Positions 35,386-43,821 of a DNA stretch of 64,000 nt are shown here, piece after piece. The first letter of the stretch is position 1. Each line of letters starts with the position of its first letter. This DNA comes from Lachnospiraceae bacterium (GTDB lineage Bacteria > Bacillota > Clostridia > Lachnospirales > Lachnospiraceae). Both the position numbers and the translations under genes were made by a program. The DNA lies in NCBI GenBank assembly GCA_910574195.1, contig CAJTBF010000004.1, positions 186,001 to 250,000 on the forward strand, given 5' to 3'. The notes below the pieces were generated by a model. That model saw nothing but the letters and a program-made list of their open reading frames with translations, ran no database searches and was not told the DNA's origin.

Positions 35386-35460
35386 TGTTCCGCCTCCCTT
35401 CATTGATCTGCTTCATTAATACAGCATATCAAAATTTACGAACATGAAATTTTCACGCAT

Positions 35461-35478
35461 CAGGCACTGCGCTGCCTG
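35461..35478. repeat. Small hairpin CAGGCA-CTGCGC-TGCCTG
   Basis: The perfect 6-bp stem with the same loop and right arm occurs also near 7051-7068 (CACTGCGCTGCCTG shared). It may be a minor repeat or a terminator for the GNAT or phosphatase transcripts. Confidence 0.35.
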
Positions 35479-35516
35479 GTACAGCGAATATGGAGTAATT
35501 GGCAGTTTGCCTTCTG

Positions 35517-36239
35517 TCACTTTCGATTATTCGCCGTAGAATAGAATTCTTCTCCGGTATCCAGACAGATTGCTGCAAGTCTTCCCCCCGGAAAGCAAGC
35601 GCCGCAGTCAATTGCTATGTGGAGATTTTTTCGATAAATATATCCCGGCTTCGGATTTCCTGTGATTGCCCGTGTCGGAGTATGTCCTGTCACAACAAAT
35701 ACATCTTCAAAATATTGTGTTTCATAATCCGCTCTGTTCCAGACCAATTCTCTTAGTGAGTAGTCCCCAATCTCTTTTTCCGGAGCATAATTCCCCAGGC
35801 CTGCGTGCACCAGCAAAAATGATTTTCCACTCACAGTCAGTTCCTCATATAATAGAAATTCTTTGACATATTCCAGCACTTCCTGCTGCATTTCCCGATC
35901 CAACTTACGAAATTCCTCTATCGTTGTTCTGCTTCCGTTTCTCTGCCAGCTAAACAAATTTCCTGCCATCCGGGAATCCATTTCTGCAATGGACTGCTCC
36001 GTAATCTCTTTACAGAGAAATTCCAGACATTCCAACGCCATAAGTTCATGATTGCCCACCAAAGGAATTGCATTCGGCATTTCCATAAGTTTTAATAATA
36101 CTTGTATAGGATGCGGTCCTCTGTCAAGAATATCTCCCAGAATATACAATGTATCGGTTTCCTTTAATCTGATTTTAGCAAGCAATTCCAGGAACATATC
36201 GTATTCACCATGAATATCTGAAATAACATATGTTGCCAT
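35517..36239 (-). CDS. Calcineurin-like metallophosphoesterase (serine/threonine phosphatase type)
   Basis: The 240-residue enzyme starts MATYVISDIHGEYDMFLELL after GGAGG. The metal-binding motifs of PP2A-like phosphatases are all seen: DIHG (residues 8-11), LGDILDRGPHP near 36, GNHE near 65, LLVHAGL near 145 and VVTGHTPT near 187. It may act as a protein phosphatase or on diadenosine polyphosphates. Confidence 0.92.
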   Translation of the reverse strand: MATYVISDIHGEYDMFLELLAKIRLKETDTLYILGDILDRGPHPIQVLLKLMEMPNAIPLVGNHELMALECLEFLCKEITEQSIAEMDSRMAGNLFSWQRNGSRTTIEEFRKLDREMQQEVLEYVKEFLLYEELTVSGKSFLLVHAGLGNYAPEKEIGDYSLRELVWNRADYETQYFEDVFVVTGHTPTRAITGNPKPGYIYRKNLHIAIDCGACFPGGRLAAICLDTGEEFYSTANNRK

Positions 36240-36439
36240 ACAGACCACCTCCATTTCATCCCTGTCTTTCTATTCTCTACTCCCCCAACATCTCTCCGGT
36301 TCCACATTTCCACTTTACTCCCTGTCCCCAATCGGAACCGTATCACATCCGCACTTCATTTTTCATAGTCTGCTTTTTCAAAGCCATTGTTCGGCAAGCA
36401 TTTTAATTATACCATATCTCTGCCACATTTCACCTAAAA

Positions 36440-36468
36440 TTGATAAATAATAGACTTTATGGTATAAT
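36440..36468 (+). promoter_or_regulatory. Promoter upstream of the acyltransferase-3 pseudogene
   Basis: TTGATA (36440-36445) and TATAAT (36463-36468) are 17 bases apart, about 50 bases before the ATG at 36516. Shortly after it comes CTATCCGATAAGGTATT, similar to the end of the interspersed repeat family. Confidence 0.65.
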
Positions 36469-36515
36469 TACGCTATCCGATAAGGTATTCTCTAAATTAT
36501 TGGAGATAGAATTTT

Positions 36516-37480
36516 ATGACAAAAGACGAACGAATCGCCTCCTTAGACGGTTTACGTGCAATTTTCGGCATCGGAATTGTGATTTATCACGTAAATTCTT
36601 TATTTGATTCCGCATTTTCCCTATTTCTCTCAGCCATATATGAATATGGCGGATATTTTGGAAATTATATATTTTTTATGATAAGCGGTTTGCTGATCTC
36701 CCTGCGATATAAGAATCGTCTGCTTGATGGAACCTGTCCGTTCCACCTTTTTATTTGGAAACGTCTCGGCAGGCTATACTCCATTTATGCGCTCTCTAAC
36801 TTTGCCATGATACTCTCAGGAAGTGTTCTTGTTACATGCAAACGAACCTGTACCACCTTCCTGATGATCGCAAGCGGCTGGTTTTATGGCGGAGATACTC
36901 CTTACAATTTCCCTGCCTGGTTCCTCTGCATCCTGATGATTTGTTATATTCTTTACTATCTGGTTGGAAAAATCTCATCGAAATTTCCTGCCGCTTATCC
37001 GTTTTTATGTCTCGCACTTTGTCTTTGGGGTGTTGTTTTGGAAGTGATGAATTGGAATATTCCATTTCAGTACCGGATCTGCGGAGAAGGTTATCTGAAC
37101 TTTTTCCTCGGTATCTTACTTGCGGAACGTTTTGAATTTACAAAAAATAAAGCGATAGAATTACAGAGAAAATCATATGTTATGTTTCCCTTTTGCCGGC
37201 CATTCCTATATATCACTTTCGCATTGGCATTCCTGATAGGTCTCTCTGACCTGCCAGGAGATCTGCGCTGGTGGATTACACTGATTTGTGCCGGTCTCAT
37301 CATGGTTTCTTTGTCCGACGGAATGTTTGCACAATTTCTATCTATTCGAATATTTCAGATATTAGACAAATCCAGTTTATTCTATATCTGATACTTACCA
37401 TATTTTTATCACTTTTATCACATCCTTATCTGGAAAGAAGCCTGCCGCCAAAGAAGCCATCCTCAATTCTGCAGAAATAA
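36516..37480 (+). pseudogene. Acyltransferase-3 family membrane protein, frameshifted near the end
   Basis: The protein starts MTKDERIASLDGLRAIFGIGIVIYHVNSLF, the typical acyltransferase-3 opening with the conserved histidine (YHV), then has about eight hydrophobic segments and KRLGRLYSIYALS (the R/K-rich loop). After 291 residues the frame ends at SLFYI, while another frame directly continues YLILTIFLSLLSHPYLERSLPPKKP, the usual C-terminal helix and ExSL tail of this family. The segment normally between them is also shortened. I conclude that a deletion with frameshift broke the gene; the family O-acetylates cell-surface sugars. Confidence 0.7.
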
Positions 37481-37520
37481 GTAAGAAACAACGAAAAGAT
37501 CTTTTTAAGAAATAAAAACA

Positions 37521-37656
37521 AGGGTGCTGCAAAATGCAATTCTTCCGTCATATATGGCCACAATCAGTATAATACGATACTATATATTACAGAAATCTGT
37601 CATTTTGCGTAACGATTCAGCCTGCAGCCGAATCATTACCATTTTGCAGCACCCCT
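37521..37656. repeat. 136-bp element with terminal inverted repeats, MITE-like
   Basis: GGGTGCTGCAAAATG near 37522-37536 is repeated inverted as CATTTTGCAGCACCC at 37640-37654. The inside contains no gene and is AT-rich. It may be a miniature transposable element, or a long hairpin acting as a terminator between the acyltransferase remnant and the larA-like gene. It is the same length as the element at 39117-39252 on the other side of that gene, but the sequence differs. Confidence 0.5.
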
Positions 37657-37671
37657 TCTATCATACTTTCC

Positions 37672-38961
37672 TTACCGAACAATCGGAAGTCCGGTCTGAG
37701 GACGGGGATAGAACAAAATCTCTGCATCTTTCTTCCCGCACGCCTGTATTGCCTGCTCTATCGCCTCCTGCGGAGTATGAGCCGGATACATGAACATACC
37801 GGTGATCTCCTGATCTGAGATATTTGGACAATGTACGATAATCTTCACATGCTTTTTCAATATTTTGGACAATAACAGTACATGATCCATCTGAATCTTA
37901 TAGTTCTCTGTTGTATAAGAAACCACTTCTTCCAAATCTCTGCTGCTTTGGAATGCCCGCAGCATATCGGGAGAGTTCACGCCTTCCGGACATCCGCAGT
38001 ACAATACCACAACAGTATTCTCGTTTACCACCTCCGTCAACGCAATCAACGCTTTTACCGTCTGATAAAAGTCAATATCCAGCGGATTCCCCGGAGTCGT
38101 TACGATGACGTCCGGTCTCTGTAAGGAAACACCCAAGCTCTCTTTTACCCAGGAAATGGCTGCCTGATGACTTTTTTTCATTTCTCCTGCGAACACGGCG
38201 GACAATTCCAACTGATTATTCAGAATACAGTTTACTCCGAAATCCATTCGGAATTTTTCTGCCGCTTCCTCCATATCCTCATGCACCGGATTACCTTCCA
38301 GCACTCCGATCGTCGCTTTCTCCTGGAGAATCATTTCCGGACGATGGTTGATGACAATAGTATCCTCCGCCGAAATTCCGGGAAGTACGGATTTTCTTCC
38401 TCCGGAAAATCCGGCAAACTCATGGGGTTCTACTTTTCCGATCTGAATGTGGACGTCACACTCATAGGCCTTTTTGTTCACCCATACCGGGGTATGCCGG
38501 GAAGTCTCTCCCAGATAGACTAACTTCTCCTTATCATAGGGCATATGGTTTTCAATCTGAATCTTCCCGTAGAACTCTCCCAGGAAATCCTGCATCTCTT
38601 TTTCTGTGGCGTCCCGGTGCACCCCAATCGCTACGAATGCATGGATATTCTCATAAGATATCCCGGCCTCCGCCAGTTCCTGAATCACATACTTTACAAG
38701 ACGTGCTGTGGGAACTGCGCGCGTCGCATCCGAAACCAGAATACAGGCGGTTTTCGCCTGCTTTTCCTCCACGATTTTTTTCAGCGGCTCTCCATACTGC
38801 GGATGTTTCACCGCATCCTCTACGTCCGCTTCCGACCGAATTGCCTCCACATCCGGCGTAAATAACAAATCCGCCTTACATTCCGCCGGAACAGGGAATG
38901 TCATTCCCAGGTTTTGATCCTGATATTCTAAATGCCCGTTTTTTTCTCTTAGTTGATACAT
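37672..38961 (-). CDS. LarA-type nickel-dependent racemase (lactate racemase family)
   Basis: The 429-residue protein starts MYQLREKNGHLEYQDQNLGM at an ATG with GAGGAG upstream. LarA-family features are SDATRAVPTARLVKYVI near 77, FVAIGVHRDATEKEM near 109 (active-site histidine), YECDVHIQIGKVEPHEFAGFSGGRKSVLPGI near 172 (the Ni-pincer lysine and histidine region), and VTTPGNPLDIDFYQTVKA near 287. LarA homologues interconvert enantiomers of various 2-hydroxy acids. No larB/larC/larE cofactor genes are in the window, so the nickel-pincer cofactor must come from elsewhere. The neighbouring TRAP transporter and hydroxyacid enzymes fit a hydroxy-acid substrate. Confidence 0.88.
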   Translation of the reverse strand: MYQLREKNGHLEYQDQNLGMTFPVPAECKADLLFTPDVEAIRSEADVEDAVKHPQYGEPLKKIVEEKQAKTACILVSDATRAVPTARLVKYVIQELAEAGISYENIHAFVAIGVHRDATEKEMQDFLGEFYGKIQIENHMPYDKEKLVYLGETSRHTPVWVNKKAYECDVHIQIGKVEPHEFAGFSGGRKSVLPGISAEDTIVINHRPEMILQEKATIGVLEGNPVHEDMEEAAEKFRMDFGVNCILNNQLELSAVFAGEMKKSHQAAISWVKESLGVSLQRPDVIVTTPGNPLDIDFYQTVKALIALTEVVNENTVVVLYCGCPEGVNSPDMLRAFQSSRDLEEVVSYTTENYKIQMDHVLLLSKILKKHVKIIVHCPNISDQEITGMFMYPAHTPQEAIEQAIQACGKKDAEILFYPRPQTGLPIVR

Positions 38962-39042
38962 TATTTCTCCTCTCTTCCCGCGCATTCTGTTTACGCAAGC
39001 ATCTTATAATTCCTTCAAAACATCCTGTGATCTATATTCCCA

Positions 39043-39080
39043 CCGGAGCGGGCGAACACTTACATCCGATAAGGTATAGT
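39043..39080. repeat. Interspersed repeat copy B (ACATCCGATAAGGTATAG end)
   Basis: GAGCGGGCGAACACTTACATCCGATAAGGTATAG parallels GAGCGGACGCTTCGCATCCGACAAGGTATA at 46034-46062. A further related piece (GCTTTCTGTCCAATTAGGTATAC) is at about 39266-39291. Confidence 0.5.
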
Positions 39081-39116
39081 CTACTGGAACACGCCTTACA
39101 TTTTTGCAGAAAAGCA

Positions 39117-39252
39117 GTCAGGACAAAAATACTTGTCCTAAAGAACCTCTCAAAAAACGTCAGCGCTTAACGAGGTTTTTTCGAGTTTAGCGTCTGTTAC
39201 GTTTTTTGCGAAGCGAAAGCGGGGTGATGTGGACAAGTATTTTTGTCCTGAC
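39117..39252. repeat. 136-bp element with 22-bp perfect terminal inverted repeats
   Basis: The left end GTCAGGACAAAAATACTTGT (39117-39138 in full) is matched by its exact reverse complement at 39231-39252. Each end is also a small hairpin itself (GGACAA/TTGTCC). The inside has further short stems and no gene. It looks like a MITE or a folded repeat between the larA-like gene and the TRAP operon. The rest of 38962-39368 holds copy B of the interspersed repeat and a terminator. Confidence 0.6.
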
Positions 39253-39305
39253 GGATGACCGCTTTCTGTCCAATTAGGTATACCCCTCCGGCTAACCCCT
39301 GATAC

Positions 39306-39342
39306 AAAAAGACCACCGGTGCATACACCCCGGTGATCTTTT
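39306..39342 (-). terminator. Terminator of the TRAP operon
   Basis: AAAAGACCACCGG pairs with CCGGTGATCTTTT (one mismatch) around a ten-base loop; the minus strand then runs into TTTTTG. It is 27 bases after the dctQ stop. Confidence 0.8.
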
Positions 39343-39368
39343 ACATGCCTCGTCAGGCAAATCCATTG

Positions 39369-39911
39369 TTAATCCAATTCCAGCGTCTTTCCACCGGTCA
39401 GATCTTCTTCCGGCTTCTCGATCAACGCCGGATTTCCTTTTCCTGTGAGTTCCACTAACAGGTTCCGGAATTCATAAAGTGTTACAAATACGAAGGATAC
39501 CGGAACTGCCGCATAGGCATAGCCATAAGGAAGACGCAGCGCCGGTGTCGGACGGAAACCGGCAGACAGAACATACTGTATTCCTACGATTACAACAACC
39601 ACACAAACCACTACCGTAAGAATCTGCGTTACCTTTGTCAACGTGCTTGCCGCTTTCTTAAATACGCGCTCTTTAAAAATGACAATTGCCACATGCTCCC
39701 TGCGAGCCGCCAGTACGGATACACTCAGCATACCAAACCATACCAGCAGAATCTTCAATAATTCTTCTGACCAGGATAAGGAATTGTTCAATACATAGCG
39801 GAAAATGACATGCGCCATCAGGATCGCAACCATCCCTATTAGTATTGCACACAGAACAGCCTTCAGCACTTTAAATGAAACTGTTAAAAGTTTATCTAAT
39901 GCTTCAATCAT
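39369..39911 (-). CDS. dctQ: TRAP transporter small permease DctQ
   Basis: The 180-residue protein has four hydrophobic segments (about 15-37, 50-70, 92-113, 133-152), the DctQ pattern. MAHVIFRYVLNNSLSWSEELLKILLVWFGMLSVSVLAARREHVAI is the family hallmark (SWxEExxR/K). It forms the membrane part of a TRAP uptake system together with DctM. A GGAGG site precedes the ATG, 16 bases after dctP. Confidence 0.93.
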   Translation of the reverse strand: MIEALDKLLTVSFKVLKAVLCAILIGMVAILMAHVIFRYVLNNSLSWSEELLKILLVWFGMLSVSVLAARREHVAIVIFKERVFKKAASTLTKVTQILTVVVCVVVVIVGIQYVLSAGFRPTPALRLPYGYAYAAVPVSFVFVTLYEFRNLLVELTGKGNPALIEKPEEDLTGGKTLELD

Positions 39912-39926
39912 ATTCCTTCCTCCAAA

Positions 39927-41012
39927 TTAATAGTCACTGATCTCTCCCAGTACTTTTTCTACATCTGCAAGATATGCGTCCACTTTATCCTGTCCGATAT
40001 CTTCACTTACCATCTTGATAACTGCAGGCTGTGCCACATTCTTCATCTCTTCATGTGCTTCTTCGGATACTTCGTTGATCTCCATTCCATAGCCTTTCAG
40101 TTCTTCCAGAATCAATGCTTCACGTTCTGCGTTACAGAAGCGGCTGTATTCCATACCAAGCGTAGCGCCTGTTTTTACGATGCCCTGATATTTTCCAGGA
40201 AGACTCTCAAAGAAATCCAGGTTACATACCAACGGCATTGCGTCATAGATGTGATTGCTCAGAGAAAGATACTTCTGTACTTCGTAGAGCTTCTTATCGG
40301 TTACATTTGCAATCGGATTCTCCTGTGCGTCTACTGTATTCTGAGAAAGAGCCATGTAGAGTTCTGAGAATGCAACCGGCGTCGGATTTGCGCCCAATGC
40401 GGAGAAAGATTCCATATGGTTGTTATTCTGCATGGTACGGATCTTTACCTTGGAAAGGTCTGCCATACTCTGCACCGGCGCCGCATTACTGGTAATTTGA
40501 CGGAATCCATTCTCCATGAATGCCATACCGATCATACCGTAATCTTTCAGGGAATTCAACATATCTGTTCCCACAGCGCTGTCCAATACCATCCATGCTT
40601 CCTGATACGTATTGTATACGAACGGAATATCCATTACTTCAAATTCATTGTCATAGGATACAACCGGTGCGAAAGAAGCCACTGCCATCTCCAGAGATCC
40701 CTGAGATACCTGCTCCAATGTCTCTTCCTCGCCGCCAAGCTGTCCGCTTGCATAAATCTCAACCTTTACATTACCGTCTGTCTCTTTTTCCACATAATCC
40801 TTCATAACTTTTAATCCCAGCGTAGCCGGATAAGTCTCGGAATTCTCCAATGCAATACGAATGGTGTAGCTTCCGCTTACCTCTTCGTCTCCTGCATCGC
40901 CGCCGGCATTTCCACCGCCGCCGCTGTTGCTTCTTGCGCAGCCTACGGAAGCGCCGATCATGCAAAGTGTCAAAAGTCCTGCCACCAACAGTTTCATTTT
41001 CTTCATTTTCAT
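39927..41012 (-). CDS. dctP: TRAP transporter substrate-binding lipoprotein DctP
   Basis: The 361-residue extracytoplasmic protein has a lipoprotein signal (KKMKLLVAGLLTLCMIGASVGC; lipobox ASVGC, mature Cys at about residue 25) followed by a Gly/Asn-rich linker. The DctP fold begins YTIRIALENSETYPATLGLKVMKDYVEKETDGNVKVEIYASGQLGGEEETLEQV. The conserved binding arginine is in LSKVKIRTMQNNNHMESFSALGANPTPVAFSELYMALSQNTVDAQENP. TRAP systems take up organic acids and related anions with Na+. The substrate cannot be named from sequence. Confidence 0.95.
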   Translation of the reverse strand: MKMKKMKLLVAGLLTLCMIGASVGCARSNSGGGGNAGGDAGDEEVSGSYTIRIALENSETYPATLGLKVMKDYVEKETDGNVKVEIYASGQLGGEEETLEQVSQGSLEMAVASFAPVVSYDNEFEVMDIPFVYNTYQEAWMVLDSAVGTDMLNSLKDYGMIGMAFMENGFRQITSNAAPVQSMADLSKVKIRTMQNNNHMESFSALGANPTPVAFSELYMALSQNTVDAQENPIANVTDKKLYEVQKYLSLSNHIYDAMPLVCNLDFFESLPGKYQGIVKTGATLGMEYSRFCNAEREALILEELKGYGMEINEVSEEAHEEMKNVAQPAVIKMVSEDIGQDKVDAYLADVEKVLGEISDY

Positions 41013-41063
41013 ACCTTTTTCTCCTTTTTCTTTTTTATATGGTTCCTAATTTCCATTCACTTT

Positions 41064-42347
41064 TTATGCGTAACCCATCAGCGTCGGGAGCCACATACAT
41101 ACCTGGGGGACAAAAGTGATCAACAACAATACGCCGATCGTTACAACCAAGAACGGCAATGCCTCCCTGGCGGTCTCTTCAATGCGGACACCGGCCACCG
41201 GACTGGTAACGAACAGTGTTACGCCAAACGGCGGTGTTGCAAGACCAACTACCAGGTTGATACAGAATACCGCGCCGATATGCAGCGGGTTGATTCCCAG
41301 CGCCCATGCGATCGGGGCAATGATCGGAGCCAGAATAACCGTCGATGCATAGTCATCCATGAACATACCGCAGATCAGCATCACGATATTCACGATCAGC
41401 AGGAATACCCAGGGCGGAAGGGAAGACATCGGCCGGATCAGCATATCCATCACTCGCTCGTTGGCGATCCCCCATGCCATCGCGGTACCTGCGCCTGCAA
41501 GAATCAAAACCAGACCGGATGTGGATGCCGCCTCAATGATCATATCCGGAATATCTTTCAGCTTCACGCTTCTATTTACCACAAATGCAAGGAACGCACT
41601 GTACACAACCGCAACACCGGATGCCTCTGTGATAGAGAAAATACCGCTGAAAATACCGCCCAGAATAATTACCGGCAGTAACATCGCAGGGATGGCATGT
41701 ACGGTCGCGGAAATTTTCTCAGACCAGGATGCCTTTCCGTAAGACGGATAATCCCGCTTTGCGGAAATCCGATGTGCAACAAGACACTGCAGAAGCGCAA
41801 TCAGGATGGCCGGCGTAACTGCCGCCATAAAGATTCCACTGATGGAAGTCTTTCCTACTGCCGTACAATAAAGGATCATCAACACACTGGGGGGCATGAT
41901 CGGCCCCAGCAGGGAAGCCGACGACATGACGGCTGCCGCAAACGGTGCGGAATATCCTTCCTTCTTCATCATCGGGATCAAAAATACGCCGAGGGAAGCA
42001 GCGGAAGCTACCGCAAGTCCTACGATGGATCCCATCAGCAGAGACGCGCCGATGGTTACGATGGCGATGGCGCCTTTAAATCTTCCGAACCAAACATTCA
42101 CAAACTTGATCAGAGATTCCAGAAGTCCTCCCCGCAGCATCAACTGACCGGTCATTACGAAAAACGGTACCGCCAGGAAAGAAAAACTGTTCATTCCACC
42201 ATACATCTTGATTACCATCTGGACCGGATCAAATCCGGCAACCAGTACATACACCAGTGTCGTAACAATCAGGTTGTATGCGATCGGCAGACCGATTACC
42301 ATCAGTATGATAAAGCATAATATCATTGCACCTAAAGATAGTGACAC
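41064..42347 (-). CDS. dctM: TRAP transporter large permease DctM
   Basis: The 427-residue protein has about 12 transmembrane segments, typical of DctM. Motifs include FFVMTGQLMLRGGLLESLIKFVNVWFGRFKGAIAIVTIGASLLMGSIVGLAVASAASLG and SSASLLGPIMPPSVLMILYC, and further on GMFMDDYASTVILAPIIAPIAWALGINPLHIGAVFCINLVVGLATPPFGVTLF. It is the ion-coupled channel part. The likely start codon is GTG with GGAGG nine bases upstream. It follows the ornithine-cyclodeaminase-like gene after 87 bases containing a CCCCCGG/CCGGGG hairpin. Confidence 0.95.
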   Translation of the reverse strand: MSLSLGAMILCFIILMVIGLPIAYNLIVTTLVYVLVAGFDPVQMVIKMYGGMNSFSFLAVPFFVMTGQLMLRGGLLESLIKFVNVWFGRFKGAIAIVTIGASLLMGSIVGLAVASAASLGVFLIPMMKKEGYSAPFAAAVMSSASLLGPIMPPSVLMILYCTAVGKTSISGIFMAAVTPAILIALLQCLVAHRISAKRDYPSYGKASWSEKISATVHAIPAMLLPVIILGGIFSGIFSITEASGVAVVYSAFLAFVVNRSVKLKDIPDMIIEAASTSGLVLILAGAGTAMAWGIANERVMDMLIRPMSSLPPWVFLLIVNIVMLICGMFMDDYASTVILAPIIAPIAWALGINPLHIGAVFCINLVVGLATPPFGVTLFVTSPVAGVRIEETAREALPFLVVTIGVLLLITFVPQVCMWLPTLMGYA

Positions 42348-42434
42348 TCTCTTTCACCTCCTGTTTTATTCAGGGTATCCCCCGGAATGTCTCCCGGGGT
42401 GCCCCTGTATTCTTTCCCTTTTCTTTCATTCCTG

Positions 42435-43556
42435 TTATTTCTGATACGGATCATCCCACAGAACCAGTTTCTGTCCGATTCCTTCTTTCAATGCGGTCTG
42501 ATACAGATCATATCCCAGGCCTACGTCGAATGTTGCCATTCCACATGCCACGAAACTTACTCTGTCCTTATCGCTGGTACGTCCCGGCTTCTTGCCAAGA
42601 ATCACGTCTCCGATGCTGGTAGAGTCTTCCAGTTTCGGCATCTTTCCTTCATCAATCAGGGTGTAAATCGGGCCGCCGATTACGCCTCTGTAATATTCTG
42701 CTTTGTCTCCGGACTCAATGGCATCCTGTACGTATGCCTGATGCAGTCCCACATTATCATATACCAGGTTCGTGCTCATCCAGAAAGAATCATCTGTCTG
42801 CATCGGACCGGTAATCAGAAGGGTTACACCCTCTTTCAGCCACTCATCTTTTATGTACAACGGTTTTAATCTGGATGCCGCTACGGTGATCACATCGCCT
42901 GCTTTTACGGCTGCTTCCAGGTCGGTCGTTGCCTCTCCGTCAATCTTCAATTCCTCTTTTGCCCAGCTTAAGAACTTCGCAGATGCTTCTTCGAAAATAT
43001 CGTAGCACATGATCTTCTTCGCATTCGGAAGCTGTGTCAGGATAGAACGCAGACAGGAACGGTTAATCTGACCACATCCCAGAACCGTAACCACTTCGGA
43101 ATCTTTTCTTGCAAGATGTCTTGCCGCCACACCAGGTACCGCACCGGTTCTTGCCGCACTCAGCAGGTTCGCTGACATAAATGCAAGCGGTTCTCCGGTA
43201 TCCTTATCGTTCAGAGTAACGGTGAGGACAGATCTGGGAAGTCCCTTCTTCGGATTCGCCGCATTGGAGCCGTACCATTTATTCCCGCATACGTCAAATC
43301 TTCCGCCCAGGTAAGCCGGCATCGCTACAAAACGTCTGTCCGGTCCTGCCACCGGCATGTTCGGGAACGGTGTCTCCTTCGGGAATACCAGTCCAAGTCC
43401 ATGGCTGTTGTGATTGCTTCCTCCCATCAGATAATCACCCTTACTCAACAGGGTAAATACTTCTTCTGCATTGTCAATACACTTCTCCGCATCCAATACG
43501 CCTGCTTTGATTGTATCCTGCTCTGATAAATACAAAAATTCTGTTTTGTGTGCCAT
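42435..43556 (-). CDS. Ornithine cyclodeaminase/mu-crystallin-like dehydrogenase
   Basis: The 373-residue protein starts MAHKTEFLYLSEQDTIKAGVLDAEKCIDN at an ATG with AAAGGAG upstream. The substrate motif LTVTLNDKDTGEPLAFMSANLLSAARTGAVPGVAARHLARKDSEVVTVLGCGQINRSCLRSIL contains the LxxxRTG loop and the Rossmann glycines (GCGQ). The family includes ornithine cyclodeaminase, alanine dehydrogenase and imine reductases; some databases label close relatives tyramine oxidase subunit B. It heads the TRAP operon and so probably acts on the imported compound, likely oxidising an amino or imino acid. Its promoter carries an operator-like palindrome. Confidence 0.85.
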   Translation of the reverse strand: MAHKTEFLYLSEQDTIKAGVLDAEKCIDNAEEVFTLLSKGDYLMGGSNHNSHGLGLVFPKETPFPNMPVAGPDRRFVAMPAYLGGRFDVCGNKWYGSNAANPKKGLPRSVLTVTLNDKDTGEPLAFMSANLLSAARTGAVPGVAARHLARKDSEVVTVLGCGQINRSCLRSILTQLPNAKKIMCYDIFEEASAKFLSWAKEELKIDGEATTDLEAAVKAGDVITVAASRLKPLYIKDEWLKEGVTLLITGPMQTDDSFWMSTNLVYDNVGLHQAYVQDAIESGDKAEYYRGVIGGPIYTLIDEGKMPKLEDSTSIGDVILGKKPGRTSDKDRVSFVACGMATFDVGLGYDLYQTALKEGIGQKLVLWDDPYQK

Positions 43557-43640
43557 TTTCTTTTCTCCTTTCAGGTTCAAAACTTTTTCACACTTTTTAC
43601 ATTTTCCCTTTTCTTTCAGAATGTTTCGTTTGATACATTT

Positions 43641-43669
43641 ATTCTACACTAATATATTGCAAGTGTCAA
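43641..43669 (-). promoter_or_regulatory. Promoter of the TRAP operon with palindromic operator in the spacer
   Basis: On the minus strand TTGACA (43664-43669) and TAGAAT (43641-43646) are exactly 17 bases apart, and the spacer is CTTGCAATATATTAGTG. The half TTGCAATA of the palindrome TTGCAATATATTGCAA is exact here. Transcription should start near 43634, about 80 bases before the start codon. The same arrangement is found at 55341-55369. Confidence 0.8.
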
Positions 43670-43754
43670 CAAGTATTTAACACTTTGTATATTATCTATA
43701 TGTGTGAACCCTATTTTTTGTATGTTTTTGCCTATATCGCATTTTCATTCCATG

Positions 43755-43770
43755 TTGCAATATATTTCAT
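43755..43770. promoter_or_regulatory. Second copy of the palindrome, upstream of the TRAP operon
   Basis: TTGCAATATATTTCAT matches 13 of 16 positions of TTGCAATATATTGCAA. Its centre is 108 bp upstream of the operator inside the promoter, which suits looping on the same face of the helix. Confidence 0.5.
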
Positions 43771-43821
43771 TCTCTGCTTTTCACTTATTTTCGATCCTTT
43801 TTTCCGACTAATCCACGTTTT

